Assembly: GCF_934561735.1 (NCBI RefSeq)
Contig: NZ_CAKTGT010000002.1
Coordinates: forward strand, 238,220-302,219
Reading direction: 5' to 3'
Length of the DNA stretch: 64,000 bases
Origin: an uncultured Eubacterium sp.
GTDB lineage: Bacteria > Bacillota > Clostridia > Oscillospirales > Acutalibacteraceae
Under the pieces are notes generated by a model that was given only the letters and a program-made list of their open reading frames with translations, did no database searches and was not told the origin of the DNA. Each line of letters begins with the position of its first letter. Positions within the stretch are counted from its first letter, which is position 1. Positions 52,401 through 61,600 of the stretch are shown here, in pieces. The position numbers and the translations under genes are program-made.

Positions 52401-53119
52401 GACCATTTTGACGAAGGCGACATTTTGTATCTGTCCTGAACCTTCATCCAACCTGAATCCACAGCACCGCCGTCGGAACCCTGATCGCCCCAACTGAGAC
52501 TGATACCTCTTCCGACTTCGCTTATTCGGGTTGCAAGCACGCATTTGCCCCTGACAGAACCGAGCGACGGCGTGTACGAGCCCGTAAACCAATAGTTGCT
52601 TCTTAAATCAATGAGTGTATTAACATCATTTGCAAGAGCGTTAATATCATTTCCGTAATCCTGCTTAACGCTTACAATAACCGTTTCGCTTGGATTTCGG
52701 TCAAGAAAAGCGTACATATCTTCCAACACTTCATAAAGCGTAAGGTGTCCGCCACCGCTGTTCCAGCAATTTGAAGAGCCGTGAACAATTTGGGCATTAT
52801 AATACACATCGGATACATGTTCAAGGCGTAAATCAAAATATCTGATGCCTATGTTAAGCTGTTCCGAAATAGAAAGAGTCTGTGTTTTTGACCATATCGG
52901 CAGGTCTACATTTTGAGTACCGGAATCGTGCGTTCCCGGAATGGTAATATCCGAAAGCGAAGTATTATCCTTTATTCCGCTCATCCAATTTGCAGGACCT
53001 ACATCGGTTGTTAAAAGTGAATTTGTTGCAAAAGATTTTGCCGAAATAGGCAACGCCGATGTAAACACCAGCACAACTGCCAATATAACAGCTATAATTC
53101 TTGAACTGAATTTTTTCAT
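49466..53119 (-). CDS. Secreted PI-PLC X-domain protein with Cys-pair modules
   Basis: 1217 residues. After a signal peptide (KIIAVILAVVLVFTSALPISA-like) comes a phosphatidylinositol-specific phospholipase C X domain: IPGTHDSG with the first catalytic His near residue 63, RYFDLRLE, and IVHGSSN with the second His near residue 111. Ig-like beta-domains follow, then repeated modules of the form C-x4-G-x4-C-x-C-G ending in GH (near residues 637-740 and 906-971), separated by FIVAR-like helices. The protein probably acts on inositol phospholipids or GPI-like anchors outside the cell. It is divergent from the gene at 53358. Confidence 0.85.
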   Translation of the reverse strand: MKKFSSRIIAVILAVVLVFTSALPISAKSFATNSLLTTDVGPANWMSGIKDNTSLSDITIPGTHDSGTQNVDLPIWSKTQTLSISEQLNIGIRYFDLRLEHVSDVYYNAQIVHGSSNCWNSGGGHLTLYEVLEDMYAFLDRNPSETVIVSVKQDYGNDINALANDVNTLIDLRSNYWFTGSYTPSLGSVRGKCVLATRISEVGRGISLSWGDQGSDGGAVDSGWMKVQDRYKMSPSSKWSNAAKPMLDEKKPNGVWYVNFMSTTGGGISGVEPNAATMKGYFRTYEMMNNKCYGIICLDYADEDLTSKIYKANDLVAKAQPDSEKGQYYYRLNLNTWDDVPSSWQSVSCRLYYKTNNGTGDVKSVLLFDQTDAYKGYAFVSAVTNNDFTGYVDGFPIKVEMSFHWTNNDGIGIDQRLYVGNGPDDNLTLIGKSTVRYTNSTNSSTGFSADTSTYPQIKSIAFVDNSDLNVAVPAVTSDSVNTYTLKYSISDQYGVKWQNNSASLNADANYPGISFSGNRLLVDKNANDIAPNTSFNIYAAYNSANGVLRSSPRRITVSPNKIPYKFVNYNGDVLQQGSDYSGVTPQYTGETPKREPDENGHYTFTSWTPLSPLSVENNVYTAFFTVNKHLVSKTVVQKAATCTESGVSTNYCTCGYSWTSVTPATGHNYITVHKDPTCTEDGYNKEVCRVDGDVKTNTVLPATGHDTENAVKGEYVASSNGENGYIPFYCPVCNEEIVSMRKYDTVNWSAYYDAVGVVSGIMADSDYSSYNSEYVTEFETAVASARSIENDESKNNLQSNIDGAVNQINKAVDDFCSKIGVNYYTLTFVFDNGVSRKLTYKEGTAVSNIAVPANTATVMSESTHTIYRWGTIATVTQNKTYVESSATKPHTFNTFISPDIEHTGKCTEDVSVEHRCICGYSYTESNGKGTLHEWGEWTSNGDGTHTHHCLNDNSHTETDACVINTETHACVICSYKLNVSNYEYYIEISEKLLNSDSKKYSPEALEKHKVVVEKAKEDFSHADTQAKIDNISSALSVSCMNVMMTTRYYHVKFSYVIDDETVVEVTSSDNLYDSSVTFEIPSDVLQNRIVEKWTLYNADTDTITRCAESVTSITFNVSDNAEYIAYIKTENNDTSQKSTVTLLDNDGRVTQVLEIENGEYSITVDGATLTLTSSDKTYVFTAKKLAFRKVTGFSTDNAPVLDTISVSSDITINTLYT

Positions 53120-53190
53120 TTTTCTCTCCGATAAAGATAAGTTAAGGTTAATATACTTGTAAAATTATAAAAATATCTATCATCTCAAAT

Positions 53191-53220
53191 ATTATACCTT
53201 ACCAAAACACCCGATGTCTA
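53191..53220 (-). promoter_or_regulatory. Promoter of the PI-PLC-like gene
   Basis: On the minus strand TAGACA (53220-53215), 18 bases, TATAAT (53196-53191). Confidence 0.65.
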
Positions 53221-53268
53221 TTGACGAATGTTCCATTTTTTATATTAATATTATGTTAAATATGCTAA

Positions 53269-53297
53269 TTGAACAGTACATATAAATTGTTTATAAT
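53269..53297 (+). promoter_or_regulatory. Promoter of the secreted protein gene at 53358
   Basis: TTGAAC (53269-53274), 17 bases, TATAAT (53292-53297). Confidence 0.75.
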
Positions 53298-53357
53298 ATA
53301 AAGGAATAAAAATATCTCTCATTTACGCATACAAATCATTACAAACGGAGAACCGCA

Positions 53358-56300
53358 ATGAAAAATAAGAAAATATTAAAATCACTGACTTCTCTATTTA
53401 TGTCAACGATTATATTAATTTCCGCTATACCGACAAATCTGACAACCGTATTCGGTGCAGACGAAGGTGAAATTGCATTAAACAAAAGCGGATTGCTGTG
53501 TGGTATTGAAGATACATCAAGATACAACGGAAACATCTTCAACATAATCAACGACTCATTGGAAAACAATACAACGGTAGGCCTTTGGAATTACGATATT
53601 ACAAATATAAATGTCGGTGACTATGCAAGCATTACAATAACAAGCGACAATTGGCATCAAACAAAAATTGAAAATTTCGGAATTGAAATTTATTACATAG
53701 ACTCTTCAAGTGTTTCGGAATACCTAAAGTCAAAATCCGAAACAAAAAAAGTCACTGCTTATGCAGGAATTTCAAATAATGCCGGAAACGGAAGCGTAAA
53801 TTATATTAAACAAACTTTCGGATTAAATGACAATAACAAAATCGGATACATTGAGCACAATTATACCGATAATAACAATAAATATGTAACTCTTGATATT
53901 TCATCGGCAGTTAAAGCCGCCAAACAAAACAATAAAAATGACATCACATTTCTTGCTATGTGCAGCAGAAATAATAACGGCAACACATCAAACAAATGGT
54001 CGGATGTTTGGATTGAGTTCGGTAAAATAAATTACGCTTCAAGTCTTGCCCTTGCAGAAATTCAACCGCTTAAAAAAGCTATGACTGAATTTGAAAACAA
54101 AATGGCAAGCGGAAAAATATACAAAAATATGAGTAATGCTTACACGGCTTATGTAAACGCACAAAAAGCCATTGACGCATATTCATACGGAGGCGTTACC
54201 TCGCTGAGCATTGCTCAATACGCAACGGCACTCAACAATGCAATCGGCTCTATGAGCGAATGGAGTGCTCCTGCTCCGAATATTTACCCAAAGTTTTCTT
54301 CGTCGGACAACGGAACAAATCCGCTAAACACAGGATGTTTGTGGTATGAATACACAGACGATCCGCTTGTAACAAGCTATACTGCCGAGGGAAACAATGT
54401 AACGGCGAATTTTTACTATCAAAACGGCGTATATCTCTATACCGATTCTTCACCTAACATTCCGTATCTTGTTGGATTTTACAAAACAAGCAGTTCGATA
54501 ACCGCAAATCCGTCAAATCCAAGAGTTTTGTATATGGCAATGAGAGGACAAAACGGCGGACTTTTCATCAAAAATTCACAATATCGCGGTGATGTCGTTT
54601 CCAGAGAATTCAGCAATGTACTTTCAAAAGCATATCAAATCAATGCTTATGAAATCGGCGACGATAACAACATCATTCTCTCTACAGGCGATATGAGATA
54701 TATGGCTAATTATTTCAACATCAGTTATCAAGCGGCGTTTCAGGGAGAAAATTACTTTGTTGCGGCAAAGCCTACGCAATTCAGCATCGGCAACGGTACA
54801 AAATCCGACGGAAACACTGTAAAATGGGTTAAATACATTTCGGGTGTTGATACAAGAACATTTTATGTTATAAACTACAAGCCTTTACTTGACAGTATCA
54901 ATTCAAATTCAAACAGGAACTTACTTAAAAATGTACAATACTACAAACAAGGCGGCCTTTCGGCTTTGATGCAGGCATATGATACGGCAACTGCCGTTGA
55001 CCCATCGGCACCTGATTATTCATTAAATACAGCCTCTAAAGTAACAACCTGTGCAAATGATATTAAAAATGCGGTGAATAAATTTAATTCTGTAAGTTCC
55101 CCGGTGAGAGATACAGAATTATATAACGATTTAAGAAATGCTTTAACTACAGCAAAAGAAATAGGAAATCAAAACCAAATTATATCATCTGAAACGGCAC
55201 AATCCACACGGTACACATCCGGAACATGGAACAATTACTACACAGCGTTAATTCAGGCTCAAAACGCAATGGCAGATGTCCTTTCGGCAAGCGGATATTC
55301 GGGAACATACAATTCAAAATCGGTTACAGCAATAGCCAAAGAACTTACATCGGCTATGAATGGGCTGAAATACAACTACATTGTTAAATTTATAAGTGTA
55401 TCAAAACAGGATATGGGTTCTGTAATTATAGAGGACGGACAAACGGTAGACACATCGACCATTGTAAACACGCCTACCGTAAAAGGTATTCAGGAAAAAC
55501 AGACTCACATCGTTTACTACTGGACTCCGATTACCGTCAACAAATCCGAATACGGAGATGCTCAAGTTATCACAATCAATGAAGAGAGCAAGGAAGAAGC
55601 GTGCAGATTGACATTTGGCGATGTTATAAAGAATCCTACCTGCAATTCTCCGGGAATAAGAGAAAGCATTTGCGAAATCTGCGGTGGTGTTTACCAAGCC
55701 GAAACAGAAAAAACGGAACACAGCTACACAAGTGAGGTAATTCCATCTACCTGTGCCGAAAGAGGCTACACGCTATACACTTGTACGCAATGCGGTGATA
55801 CATACAAAGATAATTACACAGAACTTGCACCGCACACATACCAATCGGTAACGGTAGCACCTACCTGCACCGAAAAAGGCTACACGGCTCAAAGATGTTC
55901 GGTTTGCTCTCACGAAGAAATTGACGAAAGCAGTTATGTAAACGCACTCGGTCACGAGTACACATACGCAGTTATCAGAGAAGCAGACTGCACATTTAAA
56001 GGCGTAGGTGAATACACCTGCGTACGATGCGACAGCAGTTACACGGAATTGTTGCCTGAAAATCCAAACAATCACCCTAATTTGGTTTACTCAAGAACAG
56101 TTGCTCCTACCGCAACGGAGCAAGGGTACGACATTTACTGCTGTGACAATCTGTGCGGATATTGGGAAAAGAAGAACATTACAAATCCGACAAATACAAA
56201 TTCGGAATTTAATGATTTTCTTGAAGCATACAATGCTTCCCTTTTGACAATAACGGAAAACTTTGAAGCATACACCGACGAATCAAAAGAGGCATATTGT

Positions 56301-56885
56301 GAAGCAATTGCAAACGCCAAAAGTGCTGCCGGGATTGCCATTGAAAACAAAGACGGCTCCGCTCTCGACTCTGCGACAAAAAGCATTATTGAAGCTTCGG
56401 CACTTTTGAGAGTAAGAACAATAAGCATAAAACTTTTGGTCTACGGTGCAAACGGCGAAATTATAGAGCCGACAAGCTCTGAAACTCAGGTGCAATACGG
56501 CGATGTTGTTACACTTGACATCAGCGACAGCACAGACAATATGAATGTTGAAAAATGGACAGTCACAAAGGACGGCGTAACAAAAAGAGTAAGTCAAAAC
56601 GAAGCGGTATGTCAAATTGTTGCAAACTCAGATGCTGTTGTAAATGCTTATCTTACGGAAGATGAAGTTGAGCCAGCCGACAAAATAAAATTGACTTTGC
56701 TTAACAATAACGGCAGAGTGATTGAAACAAAATATATCAATTCTGCAAACGAACTTGATTTAACAAATAAAACCATTGAAGGCATAACGGCACCTAATAT
56801 TCCGTTTTATGTGTTTAAAGAATGGAAAACAGTTAAATCGGAAAACAATCAGCTTGTACTTCAGGCGACATATGAAGTTGTATAA
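53358..56885 (+). CDS. Large secreted protein with FIVAR-like and Cys-pair modules
   Basis: 1175 residues. Signal peptide (LTSLFMSTIILISAIPTNLTTVFGA in outline), an N-terminal beta-rich domain of unknown type (residues 30-220), FIVAR-like helical modules (TAYVNAQKAIDAYSYGG near residue 270 and LIQAQNAMADVL near 635), then four Cys-pair modules near residues 758-935 such as CAERGYTLYTCTQCGDTY and CTEKGYTAQRCSVCSHEE, and C-terminal InlB-like strands. The N-terminal domain gives no catalytic clue. It shares its C-terminal style with the divergent PI-PLC-like protein. The LRR protein gene follows after 11 bases. Confidence 0.8.
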   Translation: MKNKKILKSLTSLFMSTIILISAIPTNLTTVFGADEGEIALNKSGLLCGIEDTSRYNGNIFNIINDSLENNTTVGLWNYDITNINVGDYASITITSDNWHQTKIENFGIEIYYIDSSSVSEYLKSKSETKKVTAYAGISNNAGNGSVNYIKQTFGLNDNNKIGYIEHNYTDNNNKYVTLDISSAVKAAKQNNKNDITFLAMCSRNNNGNTSNKWSDVWIEFGKINYASSLALAEIQPLKKAMTEFENKMASGKIYKNMSNAYTAYVNAQKAIDAYSYGGVTSLSIAQYATALNNAIGSMSEWSAPAPNIYPKFSSSDNGTNPLNTGCLWYEYTDDPLVTSYTAEGNNVTANFYYQNGVYLYTDSSPNIPYLVGFYKTSSSITANPSNPRVLYMAMRGQNGGLFIKNSQYRGDVVSREFSNVLSKAYQINAYEIGDDNNIILSTGDMRYMANYFNISYQAAFQGENYFVAAKPTQFSIGNGTKSDGNTVKWVKYISGVDTRTFYVINYKPLLDSINSNSNRNLLKNVQYYKQGGLSALMQAYDTATAVDPSAPDYSLNTASKVTTCANDIKNAVNKFNSVSSPVRDTELYNDLRNALTTAKEIGNQNQIISSETAQSTRYTSGTWNNYYTALIQAQNAMADVLSASGYSGTYNSKSVTAIAKELTSAMNGLKYNYIVKFISVSKQDMGSVIIEDGQTVDTSTIVNTPTVKGIQEKQTHIVYYWTPITVNKSEYGDAQVITINEESKEEACRLTFGDVIKNPTCNSPGIRESICEICGGVYQAETEKTEHSYTSEVIPSTCAERGYTLYTCTQCGDTYKDNYTELAPHTYQSVTVAPTCTEKGYTAQRCSVCSHEEIDESSYVNALGHEYTYAVIREADCTFKGVGEYTCVRCDSSYTELLPENPNNHPNLVYSRTVAPTATEQGYDIYCCDNLCGYWEKKNITNPTNTNSEFNDFLEAYNASLLTITENFEAYTDESKEAYCEAIANAKSAAGIAIENKDGSALDSATKSIIEASALLRVRTISIKLLVYGANGEIIEPTSSETQVQYGDVVTLDISDSTDNMNVEKWTVTKDGVTKRVSQNEAVCQIVANSDAVVNAYLTEDEVEPADKIKLTLLNNNGRVIETKYINSANELDLTNKTIEGITAPNIPFYVFKEWKTVKSENNQLVLQATYEVV

Positions 56886-56896
56886 GGAGGGTAAAA

Positions 56897-58051
56897 ATGA
56901 ATAAGAAAAAAATGATTGCCCTTCTTTTGGGCTTGATAATGAGTGCCTCGGCTGTTACGGCAGGAGCTGCTACCGCACTTGCCGACCAATCGGGTTGGGA
57001 TTACAACAGCAACACTAAAACGCTAACAATCAAATCAAACACAGCAGATTTTACGGCTGATAACTACGAAACGGTACCGTGGAACAATTACAAAGACAAA
57101 ACCGAAAACATTGTTGTTGAAAACGGTGTAACAAAAATCGGTGACTTTGCCTTTTGCTTTGAGCAGGAACTGACAAGTGTAACGCTTCCCGACACATTAA
57201 CATATATCGGCACGGCGGCATTTGCAGGCAGTGACACGCTTAAATCAATAACTGTTCCGAGCAGTGTAACAACAATCGGCGACAACGCATTTGGATATAA
57301 CAGCCAAATGAACCTTACAAACGGTTTTGTTGCAAAATGTGACACAAGCAGTTATGCACAAAGCTACTGCTTGCAAAATTACATAATGTTTGACTCCCCT
57401 GTTACCGTTGGTGAAAGCAATGCAATAATAGAAAGCGGTAACGGACAAAGCATTTGGTCGTTTGCACCGAAAACCGACTGTAAGATTACATTTTCTTCAT
57501 CGTCAAACGAAGACACATTCGGACTTATTTATGATGCACAAACTTATACATGTTCCGATAACTTTAGCACAATGAAAAAGAGTGCAATCGCTTACAATGA
57601 CGACGGTGACAATAAGGACGACAACAATCTGAATTTCAGCATTGAGTACAATCTGACAGCGGGCAAAAGATACTATCTTTCGGCTAAATACAAAAACCCG
57701 ATTGACACCGGAAGTTTTAAAGTTAATTTTGCATTTGAATGTACCGAGCATATTTACACGGAAGAAATCATTGAACAACCAAGTTGCGAAAAAGACGGAT
57801 ACAGCGTGTTTACCTGCATAGGATGCGGAAAATCCTACACAAACAAGCTATATGCTCTCGGACACAGCTACAAAATAAAAAGTTTTGACGGCAACAATGT
57901 AACAATCGGATGTGAAAATTGCGAAAACGAATACAGCATAAGCTTTATGGATTACTACAACAAATCAAACTCTTATTTAGATGTTGTTGAAGACGGAACG
58001 GTAAATGCAAAAGATTATGCAAAACTGTTAAAAGAATACAAAAGTAAATAA
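56897..58051 (+). CDS. Secreted BspA-type LRR protein with Cys-pair module and half-dockerin
   Basis: 384 residues. Signal peptide (MIALLLGLIMSASAVTAGAATALA), BspA-like leucine-rich repeats (residues 70-150, e.g. VTLPDTLTYIGTAAFAGSD), a beta-sandwich, one Cys-pair module (CEKDGYSVFTCIGCGKSY, near residue 297), and a C-terminal DVVEDGTVNAKDYAKLLKEY that matches one calcium-binding half of a type I dockerin. A full dockerin has two halves, so cohesin binding is uncertain. It begins 11 bases after the 53358 gene with AGGAGGG upstream and ends at a strong terminator. Confidence 0.83.
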   Translation: MNKKKMIALLLGLIMSASAVTAGAATALADQSGWDYNSNTKTLTIKSNTADFTADNYETVPWNNYKDKTENIVVENGVTKIGDFAFCFEQELTSVTLPDTLTYIGTAAFAGSDTLKSITVPSSVTTIGDNAFGYNSQMNLTNGFVAKCDTSSYAQSYCLQNYIMFDSPVTVGESNAIIESGNGQSIWSFAPKTDCKITFSSSSNEDTFGLIYDAQTYTCSDNFSTMKKSAIAYNDDGDNKDDNNLNFSIEYNLTAGKRYYLSAKYKNPIDTGSFKVNFAFECTEHIYTEEIIEQPSCEKDGYSVFTCIGCGKSYTNKLYALGHSYKIKSFDGNNVTIGCENCENEYSISFMDYYNKSNSYLDVVEDGTVNAKDYAKLLKEYKSK

Positions 58052-58065
58052 GCAGAACAATAATA

Positions 58066-58105
58066 AAAAAGACGGTTACGGATAAATATTCCGTAACCGT
58101 CTTTT
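58066..58105. terminator. Bidirectional terminator
   Basis: AAAAGACGGTTACGGA pairs perfectly with TCCGTAACCGTCTTTT across a 7-base loop, between convergent genes. Confidence 0.88.
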
Positions 58106-58117
58106 GCTGCATAAATA

Positions 58118-58609
58118 TTACTGAAATGCCGAAGCCGTTGCGTTTTGACTGTCAAGAACCGCATCAATAGCAAGTACAACCGCCAAAGCCGTAATCTCAT
58201 CATTACCGTCGGCAATATCAAGTTCAAAAGTATCTCCCCAACTCACCCATGCTTTGTGAATAGATACAACCTCTGCTCCGTTTGAGTCTATAACATAATC
58301 GTGAGCAAAAAAATCACCTTCAACATTCCATCCCAAGCCTTCAACATAATATTGAGGCTTAAAGAATGTAATCTTTTTAACGATTTCAGCTACTTCTTCA
58401 CCGTTTACTTCAACAACAAATTTAGGTCGCAGAGAAACGATTTTTTGTTTAACAAGTGCAATTTCATTATGCTCGCTGTCAAAAATATGAAGTTTTTTGC
58501 CGAGTGAGATGATTTGCCCCTCAACAAAGTATCTGTCTGCTCCGTTTTCATCCTTAACCGAAAATTTATCGGCAAAGGAAAACACTTTTTGTTTAATATA
58601 AAGTTTCAT
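58118..58609 (-). CDS. LURP-one-related (YxjI-type) protein
   Basis: 163 residues, cytoplasmic. The all-beta LURP-one/Tubby-like barrel pattern is visible: KLYIKQKVFSFADKFSVKDE, YFVEGQIISLGKKLHIFD, EIALVKQKIVSLRPKFVV, and the C-terminal helix ALAVVLAIDAVL. The function of bacterial members is unknown; the fold resembles phospholipid scramblase. It starts 9 bases after the stop of the giant Ig-repeat protein, so it may be read from the same transcript. Confidence 0.85.
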   Translation of the reverse strand: MKLYIKQKVFSFADKFSVKDENGADRYFVEGQIISLGKKLHIFDSEHNEIALVKQKIVSLRPKFVVEVNGEEVAEIVKKITFFKPQYYVEGLGWNVEGDFFAHDYVIDSNGAEVVSIHKAWVSWGDTFELDIADGNDEITALAVVLAIDAVLDSQNATASAFQ

Positions 58610-58618
58610 AAAATCCCT

Positions 58619-61600
58619 CTACGACTGATTTTGATAAATAAATGTATCTTCGCTTACATTATAGAAATTCATAAATATTTCATTATAAAGAGCTGAAAGC
58701 TGTGGGTCGGTAACATCTCTGAGCATTACATAATCCTTAGCATTTACAACGCCGTCCTTATTAAGGTCGAGTGCAACCATAGGAATATTAAGTTCACCGT
58801 CATCGGTCATAGCAACAGTTTGTGTTCTGTTAAATGTACCGTTATCAAACAAAACATTATGCTCACCCTCAACAAGCCAATATGTCGCCTCACCGTTTGT
58901 GTCGGTGGTGCCGATAAGTTTGTCATCAACATAAATCTTGACATCCCGAAGTGCCGCAGTTCCCTCCGTTAATGTCGGATTTTCAAGAACTGTTGCCTTA
59001 AACACGGTTTTGTAATAGCTTGTTGTAAGAGATACATTGTATTCGGGACTTTGATAACTTTCAAGTCCATTGCTTACAGCCTTAAAGCGAAGTTTGTAAT
59101 TACCTGCCTTTGAAGCAACAAATGTATCGCCCTCAACCTCTTTCCAGCCGTTGCCGTCATTGTAATAATAAACCGTATTATCACCGCAATTAGGTGAAGA
59201 AAGATTGAAGCGAACAAGTTGGTCGGTTTCACTGCCGATTGTACCCGAAGGTGTAACATAGAGAACAGGTTTTTCAGCCACAGAAATATTATTTATCTTA
59301 ATAACCTCTGTTGATGTGAGTCCGTTATTGGCTGTCATTACAACAACATACTTGCCGTTTTCCGCAACCTCAAACGAATTTTTGCCTGTTATATCTTCAC
59401 CGTTTACGCTGACGGATTTGACTCCGGAGCGACCGGTATTAACCTTAAAGGAAACATTGTACGGAGAATCGGTTTTTTCTTCTGTTTCAAGGGTATATTC
59501 AAGAGTAGGTGCAACAGTATCTATCATTACACGGTAACTGTCGGAATAATTACTTTCAACACCTGCACCGTTAACTGCCTTGAAAATATACGAAGCGTCA
59601 ACATTTTCATCGATAGTAATTACAGAGCCTTCTTCGGCTTGAATCCAAGATTTGCCGCCGTCGGTGCTGTAATAATAACGAACGCCCGAAATTGCCTGAT
59701 TGAGTATAGTCATACTGAATTTAACGGGATCGGCTGTCCATCTGCCGAATGTACCCTCAAAATCAACACGAACAACAGGTTCTGTTTTATCGATTTTAAC
59801 AACAAAATCATCCGTTGTAACCGTTTCGTTATTTGAATAAGAAACCGCTTTAAATCTATAATTCCATATGCCCTGATTCTTTACGGTGAGGGTATCGCCG
59901 TCAATTTCAGTCCATTCACTGCTGTTAACACTGTAATAATATCTGTAAATTCCCGAATAAGCGGTTGATGAAAGTTTGATTGTAACATTCTTGGATGTCC
60001 AACTGTCGCTTGCATAATTTTCTCCGTCTGCTTCGGAAGTTACAACTATATCCGTAGGTGCTTCGGTGTCAATAACATATCCGCCTGTCAGCTTACTGTC
60101 GGAAACATTGCCTGCCTTATCTATTGCCCTCGCCTCGGCGTAACCCTTGAAATCGGCGTCCTGTGCAGGCTTGTTGTTATTGTCATACACAGCCCAATCT
60201 CCGAGCGGTGTGCCGTTTTCATCAACAAATCGATATTCAATTCTGTCAACACCTGCAACGCCCTCATCTTCTGCCGTTACTGTAAGCTGAGTGGTTTTGT
60301 TAAAGAACATACCAAAAGTGATCTTGTTTACAAATCTTGCAAAATCATTTGTGTCTTTGTGTGAAACCGATACTTCCGTTACGGTCGGTTTTTGTTTGTC
60401 AATATTTTCAACGGTCACGGTTTGCTCACTTTCAAGCAAACTGTTTGAAACGATTTTGATCGTATATTCGCCGTTTTCACTAACTGTAAACTGTGTTTGG
60501 TCATCAAGCACATCACCGTTGAGATAAACCGCCTTAACGCCTGAAGCACCAACACTCAAATCTGTAATTCTTACCGAATACGACTGATTTGTGATATTTG
60601 TATTATCCTGAACAAGGGTGAATGACGGTACTGTTTTGTCGATTTTAGCAGTATACGGCTGTGTGATGTCGCTTTCAATTCCCGCACTGTTAATTGCTTT
60701 AAATGTGTATACGCTGTCTGTATTTTCGGTAACAGTCAAAGAATTGCCGCTAATTTCGTTCCATTCGCCGCCGTCAACATTATAATAATATTTAACGCCG
60801 TCCAATTGATGAGTACTGTCCAAGGTAAATGTAACATCACTACTCGTCCACGAGCCGTCATAATCTGCCGTGTTAACCGACACAACAGGTTTTCCGTAAA
60901 TGATAATCGGGAACTCGGCTGTTGCCGAACGACCGTAATGCTCATAAGTTACCTTAACGGTTTGCTCTTCGTTAAGCTTTGTAAAATCAACAGCAGATTC
61001 GTCAACCTTGTAATCAAAAACTTCCTCACGAGGTGCATTGCTGTAATTTGCATATACTTTGAGTCCGCTCAAATCAAGTTCTTTCACGCCCTCGATATAT
61101 GCGTATCTCGGAGCAGTAATATCAATTGACTCGACGGCTTTTGAATTCACCTTAACAGGAAATACCGCACGGAATTGCTCGCCCGCCCTGACGAGAGTTA
61201 CGAGTACATATTGCTCTCTGTCAATCAAAGTCGGGTCAAATCCGCTAATTTCATAATCATCAACATCAACGCTTAAAATAGAATCGCCGTAGCTTTCGGC
61301 ATCGGGGTAATAATTTGCCAATTCGTTGCGATCATATGTTGCAGAAACCTTTAAGCCTGTCAAGTCAAGTTCTGTTTCGCCCTCGACATAATCATACTTT
61401 TCGGGTGCGGTTACAGCAATATTTTTAGGCTGAATTTCAACAACCTGAATTTGTTTTGAAGCCTCAGCATAAGAACCGCTTAACGAAGTTGTACCCTCTC
61501 TGCCAAAGACCCAAAGAGTTGTAGTACCCGCCGATTTTCCGTATACCTTACCGGTTGAATCAACCGTTGCAAGGCTGTTTTCGGTATTGCCCGATGTACT